This document shows, piece after piece, positions 1 through 9,725 of a stretch of 64,000 nucleotides of DNA. Within the stretch, counting starts at the first letter, position 1; every line of letters begins with the position of its first letter. Origin of the DNA: Fidelibacterota bacterium (GTDB lineage: Bacteria > Fidelibacterota > Marinisomatia > Marinisomatales > TCS55); NCBI GenBank assembly GCA_004124385.1, contig SCKN01000001.1:278606-342605 (forward strand). The letters are read 5' to 3'. A program made the position numbers and the translations under genes. A model generated the notes under the pieces. It searched no databases, was not told the origin of the DNA, and saw only the letters and a program-made list of their open reading frames with translations.

Positions 1-919
1 AATAATATGGGCCAGTTGTAAGGTTAATATTTTCATCAAACCCAGAAATTTCCAGAAACCCTCTTCTGTGATCAAAATAGGTAAAGCCAATGGTTTTGCT
101 GGACAAACGTCCTCCGATAATAAATGTCTTTTCGTCAAGTATAAACTGCACATCATTATTCCCTAAACCTGCTGTTACTGGGTCTAAAAACTTCAATCTA
201 TTATCGCCTACAAAAATTGTACCATCCGTTAGTCCCAAAACTACATCGCCGTCTGGACCTATATAAAATACTGTTATTCTTAAATCTCTTCCGGAAGGAT
301 TTACAGCGCTACCGCCAACGAGCATCCAACCATTTGAAAGAGAATATTCATTCAATTTATTCATGTCGAATTCCGGATATAACCAACTACTGTTCCAATA
401 GATTTTTTCATTGTCCGGGTATGTATATGTACCCAAATAAATACCAGAAATATGGTCTAATTTTATATACCCACTTCCAGTTTGGATCCATACATAATTC
501 GGTGAAGATCCCATTCGTATAATTTTAGTTTGATTTGGCAAACCCCATTCATCCATATTATTAATATACCAATTACCTTCACGGCTATGACTTGAATGAA
601 TATAGTTTCCCGCTGTGATCCATAGGTTGCCAGTATAGCGGTCAAAATGAACTGCAGAGATATAATTACTTTTCAGACCCTGTGCAGTGGTCAGCGGCTC
701 TTCCAGATTGTGACCGATTCGCTGAATGCGCACCACACCACCGCTCTCTGTACCTATATAAATGTAGGCAAACCCTTCGGTAATGGAGGTAATCTCTCCA
801 AGTTGCCTATACAAAACCCAATCAAAGGGATCATAGCGATTATCCGGTTGGGAGTTGACGTGACTAATGACAGTCAGTATTAAAAATAAAGTTAGGGATT
901 TATGAAACATTTTACCCAT
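1..919 (-). CDS. Secreted beta-propeller-like protein, 5' part (gene runs off the left edge)
   Basis: An open frame of 306 codons reads on the minus strand from an ATG at 919 (or 910) to the window edge without a stop, so the C-terminus is missing. The start MGKMFHKSLTLFLILTVISH followed by VNSQ looks like a Sec signal peptide. The mature part has repeated short strands with glycine turns, for example AYIYIGTESGGVVRI, GNLWITAGNYIHSS and NYVWIQTGSGYIKL, the pattern of two-component-regulator-type propeller blades in secreted FCB proteins. The gene lies 36 nt downstream of the heptose kinase gene in the same orientation and could be the last gene of that transcript. The partner or ligand cannot be told. 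A C-terminal T9SS domain may lie outside the window. Propeller assignment is inference from strand pattern. Confidence 0.75.
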   Translation of the reverse strand, partial: MGKMFHKSLTLFLILTVISHVNSQPDNRYDPFDWVLYRQLGEITSITEGFAYIYIGTESGGVVRIQRIGHNLEEPLTTAQGLKSNYISAVHFDRYTGNLWITAGNYIHSSHSREGNWYINNMDEWGLPNQTKIIRMGSSPNYVWIQTGSGYIKLDHISGIYLGTYTYPDNEKIYWNSSWLYPEFDMNKLNEYSLSNGWMLVGGSAVNPSGRDLRITVFYIGPDGDVVLGLTDGTIFVGDNRLKFLDPVTAGLGNNDVQFILDEKTFIIGGRLSSKTIGFTYFDHRRGFLEISGFDENINLTTGPYY

Positions 920-955
920 AAAATTGAAAAACGATTTAAATCAGAAAAAGAGAAA

Positions 956-1924
956 TCAGGTCCGATGATTATTCAGCATTTCGGTCAACATCTCCAGGTC
1001 GATAGGTACTACACCCACTTCTTCACAGACGCGGCCGGCAGCTAAATTTGCCATTGTGGCTGCTTCTTCCGGTGTCGCTCTGGCTAGGTCGGCAAGTGTA
1101 AAAACTGAAATCACCGTATCACCCGCTCCGGAGACATCGTGAACAGCAAGTGCTTTTGTGGGAATTCTGATAGATTCATCTGCAGTAGTTAAAAGCATAC
1201 CGCTTGCCCCCAATGTAACCAACACAAATTCTACGTCAAGTATTTTTTGCAGTGCTCTGCCGCCATCTTCAATATTAGCTGAATTCATCGCCTGATCAAA
1301 TTCATTAGCATTGGGCTTAAAGAATCGAACACCCTTGAATAAATAAAAATGATCATGTTTTGGATCAACATAAACAGGTACATTATTTTCATTGGCTATT
1401 GATAAAATAGAACCAATCATTTTTTCTGAAAACAATCCTTTATTATAATCGGCCAAAATGATAGCGTCGACATCTTTTATATTTTTTAAAACAGACGCTT
1501 GTACTGCTTCTAAGGATTCGTTGGACAGTTCATCCAATGATTCAAAATCTGTACGGACAACCTGTTGACTATTGGCGATCACTCGTGTTTTTACGGTTGT
1601 TGGACGATTCGTGTCACCAGTAACCGATTCAACATTCATCCCACGTTCAGACATAAGCGTAAGTAATTGTTCACCGTGGATATCATTTCCAACAACTCCA
1701 GCCATGGTGACCTTGGCAGATAATGAAGCAATATTCCAGCCTACATTGGCTGCACCGCCAGGACTATGTGTCACTTCCTTGACAGATACAACTGGAACAG
1801 GCGCTTCAGGTGAAATACGGTTGGCCTGACCCCACATGTACGAGTCCAGCATAAGATCACCCATAACAAGTATATGCTTTTGGCTGAATTGTTCAGCCAG
1901 TGCATGAAAACGCTTACTGTCCAT
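956..1924 (-). CDS. hldA: D-glycero-beta-D-manno-heptose-7-phosphate kinase (RfaE/HldE domain I type)
   Basis: Ribokinase (PfkB) family kinase of about 322 residues that phosphorylates heptose 7-phosphate at C1, a step towards ADP-heptose for the LPS inner core. Seen: GGAANVGWNIA near the N-terminus, DPKHDHF and KPNANEFD typical of RfaE, and the GAGDT catalytic segment near the C-terminus. There is no C-terminal cytidylyl/adenylyltransferase domain, so this is the separate-kinase (HldA) layout and the nucleotidyltransferase must be elsewhere. The frame is open upstream to 2029, but that extension overlaps the PspC gene and is not family-like. I choose the ATG at 1924, whose A overlaps the upstream TAA stop (TAATG), which suggests translational coupling. 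Confidence 0.88.
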   Translation of the reverse strand: MDSKRFHALAEQFSQKHILVMGDLMLDSYMWGQANRISPEAPVPVVSVKEVTHSPGGAANVGWNIASLSAKVTMAGVVGNDIHGEQLLTLMSERGMNVESVTGDTNRPTTVKTRVIANSQQVVRTDFESLDELSNESLEAVQASVLKNIKDVDAIILADYNKGLFSEKMIGSILSIANENNVPVYVDPKHDHFYLFKGVRFFKPNANEFDQAMNSANIEDGGRALQKILDVEFVLVTLGASGMLLTTADESIRIPTKALAVHDVSGAGDTVISVFTLADLARATPEEAATMANLAAGRVCEEVGVVPIDLEMLTEMLNNHRT

Positions 1925-2559
1925 TAAATACGGTCTGACTGTTCGCCTGGCTCTGAAGGCAGAATTAGTGCTAATACAAGATAAAGTAGTATACCAATCC
2001 CGGCACTCATAAAGGTGCCAAACACCCAAAGAAACCGAACCAAGGTACTGTCCACTTGGATGGATTCAGCAATTCCTCCGCAGACACCTGCAATTTTGCT
2101 GTCAGCTTTGGACAGATGCAAGGGTAAACCCGTACCTTCATTCATTATGGATGCTAATTCTGATCGCTTGGTATAAAGCAAATACACACCAAAACCCAAA
2201 ATCGCAATGGCTAGAAACAAGTTTATACTGCTATCCCAAAAACGTGTCCAAATTAAGTATAGAAGATCATTGTGCATAAAAAACAAAATAAGGGCAACGA
2301 AAACCAATAATGCACCCCAAAGAATGGTCTTATCATTCTTTGTACGTGAAACATCATCTCTATCATAATAGGGTGCTGAATATTCATCCGGAAGAACAAT
2401 CATAGCTAAAAAATAAGCTAGAATTCCAGAACCACCAAATAATGTGAAAAATATCCAACCCAATCGAATCAATGATGGATCCAAATTAAAATAATCAGCA
2501 AATCCACCACAGACTCCAGCGATTATTCTATCTTTTCTTGATCGAATTATTCGTTTCAT
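1924..2559 (-). CDS. Membrane protein with two PspC domains
   Basis: A 211-residue protein with PspC-type domains at both ends: residues 1-60 (RIIAGVCGGFADYFNLDPS followed by a hydrophobic segment and IVLPDE) and about 145-205 (KIAGVCGGIAESIQVDSTL followed by LILPSEPGE). Two or three further hydrophobic segments lie between about 75 and 130. PspC domains are known from phage-shock/envelope-stress systems, where they sense membrane state; the role here is inferred from the family only. The two domains look like an internal duplication. It sits between the degenerate ABC ATPase and the heptose kinase on the same strand and overlaps the latter by one base (TAATG). Confidence 0.85.
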   Translation of the reverse strand: MKRIIRSRKDRIIAGVCGGFADYFNLDPSLIRLGWIFFTLFGGSGILAYFLAMIVLPDEYSAPYYDRDDVSRTKNDKTILWGALLVFVALILFFMHNDLLYLIWTRFWDSSINLFLAIAILGFGVYLLYTKRSELASIMNEGTGLPLHLSKADSKIAGVCGGIAESIQVDSTLVRFLWVFGTFMSAGIGILLYLVLALILPSEPGEQSDRI

Positions 2560-2605
2560 GATAAGATTAATTTACTATCTTTTTAGGACACATTAATACA
2601 ATGCA

Positions 2606-3343
2606 TCACTTTTGATTACGTCGATGTTGTTGTTTTCGGTTGTTCTGTGAACGACCTTGATTTCGAGGGGAATTTCTGCTTTGATTTCCAGAACGAATTT
2701 TAGCTATATGTCCATTATCCAAAAAGATCATCACTGAAACCAATTTTTGCAATCGTACTGGGTTTGTGGCAGACATAATAATCGTAGTTCCCAAGTTGCG
2801 ATTCATTCGGCGCAATCGACGGCTGATATCCTTTTCAAGTTCATCATCAAGCATCGCACCGTAATTTTCGATAATTAATACACGTGGATCACTTTCCACA
2901 GCATCTACTAATTTTATCCACCTCAATTCACCTTGCGACAAGGTATCGATGGATTGATCCCACATGTAACGCTTGAAACCATTATTGAAATACTGTTTCC
3001 TAATTTCTTCACTGCGTTTACTGTGGCGACTCTTGAAAAATCTGGATACACTTTCATTATTCTTGTCACCTAATATCGAAACAAACTTGATATCATCTGG
3101 TGATTTAATTTTTCCTAAAATGGATGTTTTAAATTGATTATCATCGTAAAGAAGTTTTCCTTCAGTTGGCTTTTCTAATCCAGAAAGTTGTTTTAATAAT
3201 GACGATTTTCCGGATCCAACTGGACCGACAATTCCATAGATAGTACCTCGATGAATTTGTAGTCTTCCAATTTGGAGGATATTGCGTTGATTGTAAACCT
3301 TTTTAAGGTCCTGTACTTCAAATATAAGCGTTTTTCTATTCAT
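2606..3343 (-). CDS. ABC-type ATPase with degenerate catalytic motifs and basic tail
   Basis: A 245-residue soluble ABC nucleotide-binding domain. Walker A is intact (GPVGSGKSS, residues 40-48) and a signature LSQGE is at 135-139. Other motifs are not normal: Walker B reads VLIIEN (155-160), with Glu in the usual Asp place and Asn in place of the catalytic Glu; the H-loop region reads SATNP with no His; no clear Q-loop Gln is seen. The last 30 residues are Arg/Asn/Gln-rich, a basic tail that could bind nucleic acid or acidic lipid. No permease is encoded next to it. It probably binds ATP but hydrolyses it slowly or not at all. It lies 39 nt downstream of trxB, on the same strand. Confidence 0.75.
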   Translation of the reverse strand: MNRKTLIFEVQDLKKVYNQRNILQIGRLQIHRGTIYGIVGPVGSGKSSLLKQLSGLEKPTEGKLLYDDNQFKTSILGKIKSPDDIKFVSILGDKNNESVSRFFKSRHSKRSEEIRKQYFNNGFKRYMWDQSIDTLSQGELRWIKLVDAVESDPRVLIIENYGAMLDDELEKDISRRLRRMNRNLGTTIIMSATNPVRLQKLVSVMIFLDNGHIAKIRSGNQSRNSPRNQGRSQNNRKQQHRRNQK

Positions 3344-3382
3344 TACTCTTTCCTTTCTTTGAGTAATGAACCGTAGGTCTTT

Positions 3383-4315
3383 CTAGGAGTGTCCCTCTTC
3401 TTCTAAGAAGCGTTCGGCATCTATGGCAGCCATACAACCCGTACCAGCCGCAGTTACAGCTTGGCGGTAATAAGAATCTTGCACATCTCCGCAGGCGAAA
3501 ACGCCGGGATGTTTAGTGGCTGTACTACCGTTTTCAGTGACAATATATTTTTTCTTGTCTAACTCCATTTCATCTTCAAACAGGCTTGTATTGGGGATGT
3601 GTCCAATTGCCATAAAAACTCCATCACATGCTTCTTCACGCGATTCATTGTTTGTCGTATCTAACAACGTAACACCGCTAACACCAGATTCTACTGTACC
3701 ATGAATTTCTAAAATGGTCGAATTCCAATGAAAGTGAATCTTGGGATTATCAAATGCACGTTGCTGCATTATCTTTGAAGCACGTAATTCATCTCTACGG
3801 TGAACAATCCATACTTCAGAAGCAAACTTGGTTAAAAATGTTGCTTCCTCCATAGCGGAATCACCGCCGCCTACAATAAGCACTTTCTTGTCTTTATAGA
3901 AAAAACCGTCGCATGTAGCGCAGGCAGAGACGCCGCGCCCCATGAGTCTAGTCTCTGCTTCGAGACCTAATAACCGGGCTGTCGCACCGGTAGCAATAAT
4001 AACGGTATCAGTAGAATATTCTTCATCAACCACCCATACTTTGTAGGGACGTTGATTGAAGTCTACTTTTGAAACATGCTTAAAGTGGCATTCAGCGCCA
4101 AAGCGCTGGGCCTGTTTACGAAAAAGGTCCATCAGTTCTGGACCCATAATACCATCAGGGAATCCGGGATAATTTTCCACATCAGTGGTTATTGTTAATT
4201 GTCCGCCAGGCTGGCTACCTTCAAAAACAAGAGGTTTCAGGTTCGCTCTAGCTGCATAGACTGCTGCCGTGAGTCCGGCAGGTCCGGATCCAATGATGAT
4301 GACCTTACGATTCAT
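3383..4315 (-). CDS. trxB: Thioredoxin reductase (NADPH, FAD)
   Basis: A 310-residue flavoprotein that passes electrons from NADPH to thioredoxin in the cytoplasm. Seen: N-terminal FAD-binding [16 protein letters not shown] (9-24), redox-active CATC (Cys132, Cys135), NADPH-binding [10 protein letters not shown], and the C-terminal FAD motif [15 protein letters not shown]. Length is normal for low-molecular-weight TrxB. The gene starts 11 nt after the trxA stop, so the two form a single thioredoxin system operon. Confidence 0.96.
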   Translation of the reverse strand: MNRKVIIIGSGPAGLTAAVYAARANLKPLVFEGSQPGGQLTITTDVENYPGFPDGIMGPELMDLFRKQAQRFGAECHFKHVSKVDFNQRPYKVWVVDEEYSTDTVIIATGATARLLGLEAETRLMGRGVSACATCDGFFYKDKKVLIVGGGDSAMEEATFLTKFASEVWIVHRRDELRASKIMQQRAFDNPKIHFHWNSTILEIHGTVESGVSGVTLLDTTNNESREEACDGVFMAIGHIPNTSLFEDEMELDKKKYIVTENGSTATKHPGVFACGDVQDSYYRQAVTAAGTGCMAAIDAERFLEEEGHS

Positions 4316-4326
4316 ATAACTGTTTG

Positions 4327-4653
4327 TTAAAGAATTGCGTCTAATCGTTTTGTTATTTCCTGCTTGGGTACCGCGCCGACTATGGAATCCACTACGTCAC
4401 CGTTTTTGAAAATTAGCAGGTTTGGAATGCTCGTAATACGGTATTGCATGGACACTTGATTATTCGCATCCACATCTACTTTACCGACTTTGATTTTACC
4501 AGCATATTCACCAGCGATCTCTTCGACCAATGGTCCTATCATTTTACAGGGACCGCACCATGCCGCCCAGAAATCCACTAATACGGGCTGGTCGGATTGT
4601 ACTACCTCTGCATCAAAATTTGAATCTGTAAATTCGTGTAAATTTTCTGACAT
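4327..4653 (-). CDS. trxA: Thioredoxin
   Basis: A 108-residue thioredoxin with the classical active site WCGPC (Cys33, Cys36), the buried Asp (VLVDFWA) and the cis-Pro segment TSIPNLL. It reduces cytoplasmic disulfides and is itself reduced by the TrxB encoded just downstream. A good ribosome-binding site (TTGGAGT) lies about 7 nt before the ATG, and 173 nt of AT-rich non-coding sequence upstream probably hold the operon promoter. Confidence 0.96.
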   Translation of the reverse strand: MSENLHEFTDSNFDAEVVQSDQPVLVDFWAAWCGPCKMIGPLVEEIAGEYAGKIKVGKVDVDANNQVSMQYRITSIPNLLIFKNGDVVDSIVGAVPKQEITKRLDAIL

Positions 4654-4826
4654 TTATTACTCCAAATGAGTATTAATTATTAAAATAAAGCCATCCAATT
4701 TAGGACTTTTATGAATTGCTGTTAAATAAATATTTACTATTTATCGGGTCATTAACAAAAAGTATTGTTTTATTGGATTTTTTTTCACGTTCCTAATCTT
4801 AATCATTACTTCTTATCCTAAATCCA

Positions 4827-6044
4827 TTAAGCCCTAATCCAACGCCAGATCTCCGGTAGTGTAGCTCGTTTACCGTACATAAGCAATGCGGTTCGAAAAA
4901 TCTTTCCAGCTAGCGTCATCATCCCCCATACTGAAACAATCATGAGCACAACAGTCGCAGCAATTTCCCACGGTTCAGCTGCATCACTGCTGATTCGCAA
5001 GATCATCATAAATGGTGTCATAGGCGGAACGAAGGATAGAATTTTTGTAACCAGCGCAGTCGGATTTGCCATGAAATAAAATGAACCCATTAATGGTACC
5101 ATGGCGATGATGGAAACAATACTCATTGACTGCTGGGCATCTTGTTCATTATCGAACAATGTTCCCAGGGTTGCATAGATCGAAGCGAAGAAAAAGTATC
5201 CAGTTAAAAAATAGATAAATAGGATGGGCAATTCGTCAAAACGGACGATTTCGATTCCTTTTACCATACCATAAATAACGCCTATGGACAGGTAAAATAG
5301 AATCTGAACCATACCTAATGATCCTAAACCCAAAATCTTACCGGTCATAAGTTCCCGAGCAGAAACAGTGGATAGTAAAATTTCCACCATGCGATTGGTG
5401 CGTTCTTCTATTACGCTGCGGAGGAGCAATTGACCATTTATAAATACAGCCATCACTAACAAAAAAACAAAAAAGAAAGGACCTAATAAAACCATTAATT
5501 CATTGCCTTCTGTTAATTTCCCTTCCTTATTGACTTCAAATGTATCCATCCTAACGCGTTTGCTGATTGATTCAGCCATTTCTACAGCCACACCTTGATT
5601 TTCCATGCGTTGTAATATAACGGTATGAGATAGCGTATTTCTCAATTCATCAATAACCTTGAAATTGCTCAAAGACCTGGCAAAATATTTAGATTTGGAC
5701 GTATCCATAATTCCGGCAGGAATCACCATAATAGCATCTATCGTTTTTTCCTGCAATGCTGTTTTTGCTTCATCAAAATTCTCATAATCAAAAATCCAGT
5801 ATTTTGGCTTTCCATCATCAAATTGATATTTATTTCCAATATTTTTCTTAAATTTAGAAGTGATATGCTCGGCATGATTAACAATGCCAACCTTTACTTC
5901 TGAATCTCCGCCTTTATCCATAAGCATTGCCGGAATAATGCTAAAAACCATAAATATTAGCGGCATGAATAATGATATAAGGAACATCTTAGAACGGAAT
6001 CGCACCATAAATTCCCATTTCATAATGTTTAGAATACGGTTCAT
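4827..6044 (-). CDS. natB: ABC-2 type exporter permease, NatB-like
   Basis: A 405-residue membrane protein: one N-terminal transmembrane helix, a large extracytoplasmic domain (about residues 50-190), then five or more membrane helices in the second half. This is the layout of NatB/YhaP-type ABC-2 permeases, which export Na+ or unknown substrates. The frame is open to 6056, but the ATG at 6044 overlaps the stop of the ATPase gene as ATGA and gives the natural start MNRILNIMKWEF. It pairs with the ATPase encoded immediately upstream. Substrate is unknown; the natB name is by family resemblance. Confidence 0.82.
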   Translation of the reverse strand: MNRILNIMKWEFMVRFRSKMFLISLFMPLIFMVFSIIPAMLMDKGGDSEVKVGIVNHAEHITSKFKKNIGNKYQFDDGKPKYWIFDYENFDEAKTALQEKTIDAIMVIPAGIMDTSKSKYFARSLSNFKVIDELRNTLSHTVILQRMENQGVAVEMAESISKRVRMDTFEVNKEGKLTEGNELMVLLGPFFFVFLLVMAVFINGQLLLRSVIEERTNRMVEILLSTVSARELMTGKILGLGSLGMVQILFYLSIGVIYGMVKGIEIVRFDELPILFIYFLTGYFFFASIYATLGTLFDNEQDAQQSMSIVSIIAMVPLMGSFYFMANPTALVTKILSFVPPMTPFMMILRISSDAAEPWEIAATVVLMIVSVWGMMTLAGKIFRTALLMYGKRATLPEIWRWIRA

Positions 6045-6928
6045 GCGGCGGAACAAACCTCCTGGATAAATATTTGTTCCAGTGTTGGAGTACTGTGTGC
6101 GAAAGAAATAATTTCCACTTGTTTATTCAGCCAATCCAGGAAATCAGTAGTAGGAGTTTTCAATACACCTGTTAATTCACCATTCTCAAGTTGAAACTCC
6201 GGAATGAAATGTTCCAAGCCGCCTGTATTCAAATCACCTTCATATTTTACTGTAACAGCATGTTTTCTGTATTTTTCTTTCACTTTGGATAAAGGCCCTT
6301 CTATCAATATTCTACCTTTATTAATCAGACAAATATTCGTACACAACCGCTCTACCTGTTCCATCTGGTGTGTGGAAAAAATAAACGTAACACCCTCATC
6401 GCGCTGTTCCTGAATAATATCTTTTAGTAAAACCTGATTAATTGGATCTAACCCGGTAAACGGTTCATCTAAAATGATGAATTTGGGTTTATGCAGTAAT
6501 GCGAGGATAAATTGCACTTTCTGCTGATTTCCCTTGGATAATTCTTCAATTTTGCGGTCGGCGGAATCGGAAAAGTCAAAGCGCTCCAGCCACTTATCAA
6601 TTTCCGAGTTCAACTCTTTTCTGCTCATTCCCCTCAAGCGACCCAAATACTGGAGTGTTTCCTTCAACTTTTGTTTTTGATACAAACCACGCTCTTCCGG
6701 CAAATATCCAAAATTCACCCTGTCTTCTCGGTTGATTGAATGACCGTTCCATATGATCTCGCCCTCATCTGGTTCAAAGATACCCATCATCATGCGGATG
6801 GCTGTGGTTTTCCCGGCACCGTTGGGTCCCAGTAAACCATAAATATCGCCTTTTTCTATCTCAAATGAAATGTGATCGACAGCAATGACTTCTTGAAAAC
6901 ATTTGCTGATCGATTGGAGCTGGATCAT
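6041..6928 (-). CDS. natA: ABC transporter ATP-binding protein, NatA-like
   Basis: A 295-residue ATPase with all motifs intact: Walker A GPNGAGKTT, signature LSKGNQQK, Walker B IILDEP, D-loop GLDP and H-loop STHQMEQ. The DUF4162-type C-terminal extension fits NatA/CcmA-type exporters. It energises the permease encoded downstream, with which it overlaps by ATGA; its own start overlaps the stop of the phosphatase gene in the same way, so smpB-tyrS-phosphatase-natA-natB is probably one transcript with coupled translation. Confidence 0.9.
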   Translation of the reverse strand: MIQLQSISKCFQEVIAVDHISFEIEKGDIYGLLGPNGAGKTTAIRMMMGIFEPDEGEIIWNGHSINREDRVNFGYLPEERGLYQKQKLKETLQYLGRLRGMSRKELNSEIDKWLERFDFSDSADRKIEELSKGNQQKVQFILALLHKPKFIILDEPFTGLDPINQVLLKDIIQEQRDEGVTFIFSTHQMEQVERLCTNICLINKGRILIEGPLSKVKEKYRKHAVTVKYEGDLNTGGLEHFIPEFQLENGELTGVLKTPTTDFLDWLNKQVEIISFAHSTPTLEQIFIQEVCSAA

Positions 6929-8520
6929 TTTACTATTTCATTTAAGATGTGACCATTGACTTCTTTGGGAAATGGAGCACCAACTAATCGAGCAATAGTC
7001 GGGGCAATATCAACAGTTGAAACTGCGTGGTTTATCTTTTGAGATTTTATTGATTGGTGTGAAAATATAATAGGCACGTGAGTATCGTAATCGTAGGGCG
7101 TTCCGTGAGTTGCCCCAAGTGGATGTTTTTCTGAATAAAATTCTTTTATGACAATAATGACATCCGGGCTTTTATCCGGATGAATCATATTTCTCATACG
7201 TCTGGAAAAGGGATCATTACCTTCCAATGATAATATTTCATCTCGGGTCATTAGTTTTTTGATTGCTTTAAGATCTGATAATTCTTTTGTTATCTTAATA
7301 AGTGCGTCAGATTTTTGCTTTTGAGTATAATCAATAGGAAAATAAAATCCACCTCCTGTATACGCAATTTTATTTTCGGACCATTCTTTAATATTTTTAA
7401 TCTTTTCCTTGAATGCGGGTTGGTCTAATCTTTCTGATTCAATTCCAATAGATCGTAAATACTCTGGCAATGGTCCAACTCCATGATCTGAACTCATTAC
7501 AAATACCACATTCTCTAGCCCAATATTTTTATCGATTCTATTTATAAATTTCATTAAATATTGATCCAATCGTAGAAAATAATCCAGAACTTCATGAGAA
7601 TTTGGACCATGATTATGACCAATCCAGTCAGCACTTGAAAAACCAATTCCAAGTAAATCCGTTATATCATCTATGCCTAATTCTTCGTTAATGATTGCTG
7701 AAAATGCAATCTCCAGAATAATTCTATCAAACCAAGGCATGGAAACCAAATAATTCCCGGTTTTTTCTATATCTATACTGCTTAAACTTTTGGGTAAAGT
7801 AGGTGAATACGTTTCGTTAAATGAATCTACTTCTCCATAAAAATCATCTTCTGTACAAAGTTGATTATAGATGTCCATTACTCTTAAATGGTCCCAAACA
7901 GAATCTCTATAAGCATTCACATCCAATGATTGATTTATTTCCGTTAACCACACAGGTAATTTATCAGTATAATAATCAGATGTTAAGAAGGTACCGTTCC
8001 AATTATAATAAATAGGTAAATCTGCATTTTTTCCACCAAGAAACACAGCTGCTCGATCTTTCGCTGCAACGGTATATACTTTTGTTTTTGGATTGCTTTT
8101 TTTCATCCAGTCGCCGATCGCTGTAGCATCTGTTTGATTGTACGAACGAGCCTGCCCTTCACCGCCTATGGGTTTGGCAATTGAATCTTCAACGCAATTC
8201 ACCGTTTTATTTAATTCTCGAACATACCAGTAATTTCCCAGAACACCCGCAGGACCCGGATAGCGACCTGACCCTAAAACAAAATGTCCAACGCCAGTGA
8301 CTGTATTGGCATGTTCGTGGTGTGCATTGCGGAAATCTACACCATGATCCAACAGCCACTTAAATCCACCCGTGAATTCTGATTCTATACGATGCATCAA
8401 TTCACTAGGAAGTTGATCCACAACCATAAACACAACTAGACGAGGGTTTTCTGGAAAAGTTGGACCTGTGCAACTATAAAATAAAAAAGCTACCATAGGC
8501 AGCCATAAATACTGTTTCAT
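6925..8520 (-). CDS. Alkaline phosphatase PafA family lipoprotein
   Basis: A 531-residue member of the alkaline phosphatase superfamily resembling PafA-type phosphomonoesterases. The N-terminus is a lipoprotein signal with lipobox FYSC (Cys17), so it is probably tethered in the periplasm or on the surface. Seen: metal-binding VVDQLPSE; the nucleophile segment NTVTGVGH with Thr75; AKDRAA, matching the Lys-x-Arg phosphate-binding pair of PafA; DWIGHNHGP and SSDHGVGP, further metal ligands. PafA releases phosphate from many organic esters, which suits phosphate scavenging in the sea. It overlaps tyrS by TAATG and natA by ATGA. Confidence 0.86.
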   Translation of the reverse strand: MKQYLWLPMVAFLFYSCTGPTFPENPRLVVFMVVDQLPSELMHRIESEFTGGFKWLLDHGVDFRNAHHEHANTVTGVGHFVLGSGRYPGPAGVLGNYWYVRELNKTVNCVEDSIAKPIGGEGQARSYNQTDATAIGDWMKKSNPKTKVYTVAAKDRAAVFLGGKNADLPIYYNWNGTFLTSDYYTDKLPVWLTEINQSLDVNAYRDSVWDHLRVMDIYNQLCTEDDFYGEVDSFNETYSPTLPKSLSSIDIEKTGNYLVSMPWFDRIILEIAFSAIINEELGIDDITDLLGIGFSSADWIGHNHGPNSHEVLDYFLRLDQYLMKFINRIDKNIGLENVVFVMSSDHGVGPLPEYLRSIGIESERLDQPAFKEKIKNIKEWSENKIAYTGGGFYFPIDYTQKQKSDALIKITKELSDLKAIKKLMTRDEILSLEGNDPFSRRMRNMIHPDKSPDVIIVIKEFYSEKHPLGATHGTPYDYDTHVPIIFSHQSIKSQKINHAVSTVDIAPTIARLVGAPFPKEVNGHILNEIVK

Positions 8521-9725
8521 TATTTAACCTTTAAAAATCGTCGTTTACCTACTTTAATTATCACCTCTTCTCCCACAGATAACCTGTGGTTGATATCGGT
8601 ACATTTTTCTCCATCCAATTTCACTGCATTTTGCTTGATTAAGCGACGTGCTTCACCTTTGCTTTTCGTCAATCCTGCATTGGCAATAATATCTACCAAC
8701 AATTGATCGGAGTCCAATTCAACTTCATCCATTTCATCTGGTATATTTTTTTGGACGATTACCTTGTCAAAATGTTGCTCGGCTGATTGCGTCGCATCTG
8801 CTCCATGATATAATTCAACAATGGCTCTACCCAGCTCCCGTTTTAAGTCACGGGGATTCGTTTTACCATCAGCAAGAAGCTTTTCTACAGATTCAACTTT
8901 ATCATCATCTGCATCAGCAGCTAATCTGAAGTATTTAACAATCATATCGTCAGATATTGACATCGTTTTTCCATATTTTTCCTCGGGGGAATCCATTAAT
9001 CCAATATCATTCCCGTATGATTTAGACATTTTTTCAACTCCGTCCGTCCCTTCTAGTAAGGGCAAAGTGATAATACATTGAGGTGCCTGTCCATACTCTC
9101 TCTGCAAGTCACGTCCAACGAGGAGATTGAATTTTTGATCTGTTCCTCCTAATTCAACATCCGCATTTAATTCAACAGAATCCATTCCTTGAGCCAATGG
9201 ATATAAAAATTCATGGAGAAAAATAGGCATTTCTGACTGATATCGTTTCGTGAAATCATCTCTTTCCAGCATGCGAGCAACCGTATATTTACTTGTTAAT
9301 TCAATTACATCACTAAAATTCATCGCATTTAGCCATTCAGAATTATACATGACTTTAAGTGAATCTATATCAAGTATAACTTTAGATTGTTCAATATAAG
9401 ATTCAGCATTTGCTTTTGCTTCATCCAATGTCAAGTTTGGGCGTGTTTTATTGCGTCCGGATGGATCGCCAATCATTGCTGTAAAATCACCAATAATAAG
9501 GACTGCTTGGTGACCTAAATCCTGAAAATGACGGAGTTTGCGCAAGACAACACCATGACCAATGTGTAAATCAGGGCGACTAGGATCGCACCCAAGTTTT
9601 ATGGTGAGTGGTTTATCTTGACTCTTGGATTTTTCCAGCTTTTTTAGAAGTTCATTCTCTGGAATAATCTCTTCCGCCCCACGACGGATTAAATCCATTT
9701 GCTCATTCACTGATTCAAAACTCAT
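8520..9725 (-). CDS. tyrS: Tyrosyl-tRNA synthetase
   Basis: A 401-residue class I aminoacyl-tRNA synthetase that charges tRNA-Tyr. Seen: HIGH (in PDLHIGHGVVLRKL), the tyrosine pocket region, KMSKS (VEKMSKSYGND), and a C-terminal S4-type RNA-binding domain from about residue 335 (LTKSKGEARRLIKQNAVKLD). This is the TyrZ-like subgroup of about 400 residues. ATGA overlap with smpB upstream. Confidence 0.95.
   Translation of the reverse strand: MSFESVNEQMDLIRRGAEEIIPENELLKKLEKSKSQDKPLTIKLGCDPSRPDLHIGHGVVLRKLRHFQDLGHQAVLIIGDFTAMIGDPSGRNKTRPNLTLDEAKANAESYIEQSKVILDIDSLKVMYNSEWLNAMNFSDVIELTSKYTVARMLERDDFTKRYQSEMPIFLHEFLYPLAQGMDSVELNADVELGGTDQKFNLLVGRDLQREYGQAPQCIITLPLLEGTDGVEKMSKSYGNDIGLMDSPEEKYGKTMSISDDMIVKYFRLAADADDDKVESVEKLLADGKTNPRDLKRELGRAIVELYHGADATQSAEQHFDKVIVQKNIPDEMDEVELDSDQLLVDIIANAGLTKSKGEARRLIKQNAVKLDGEKCTDINHRLSVGEEVIIKVGKRRFLKVK

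Noticed and set aside
217-522. Plus-strand 101-codon frame at the left end
   Set aside because: It is antisense to the long signal-peptide-bearing propeller frame on the minus strand, which has better protein character and continues out of the window.
1925-2029. Upstream extension of the heptose kinase frame
   Set aside because: Lies inside the PspC gene and lacks family similarity; the TAATG start at 1924 is better.
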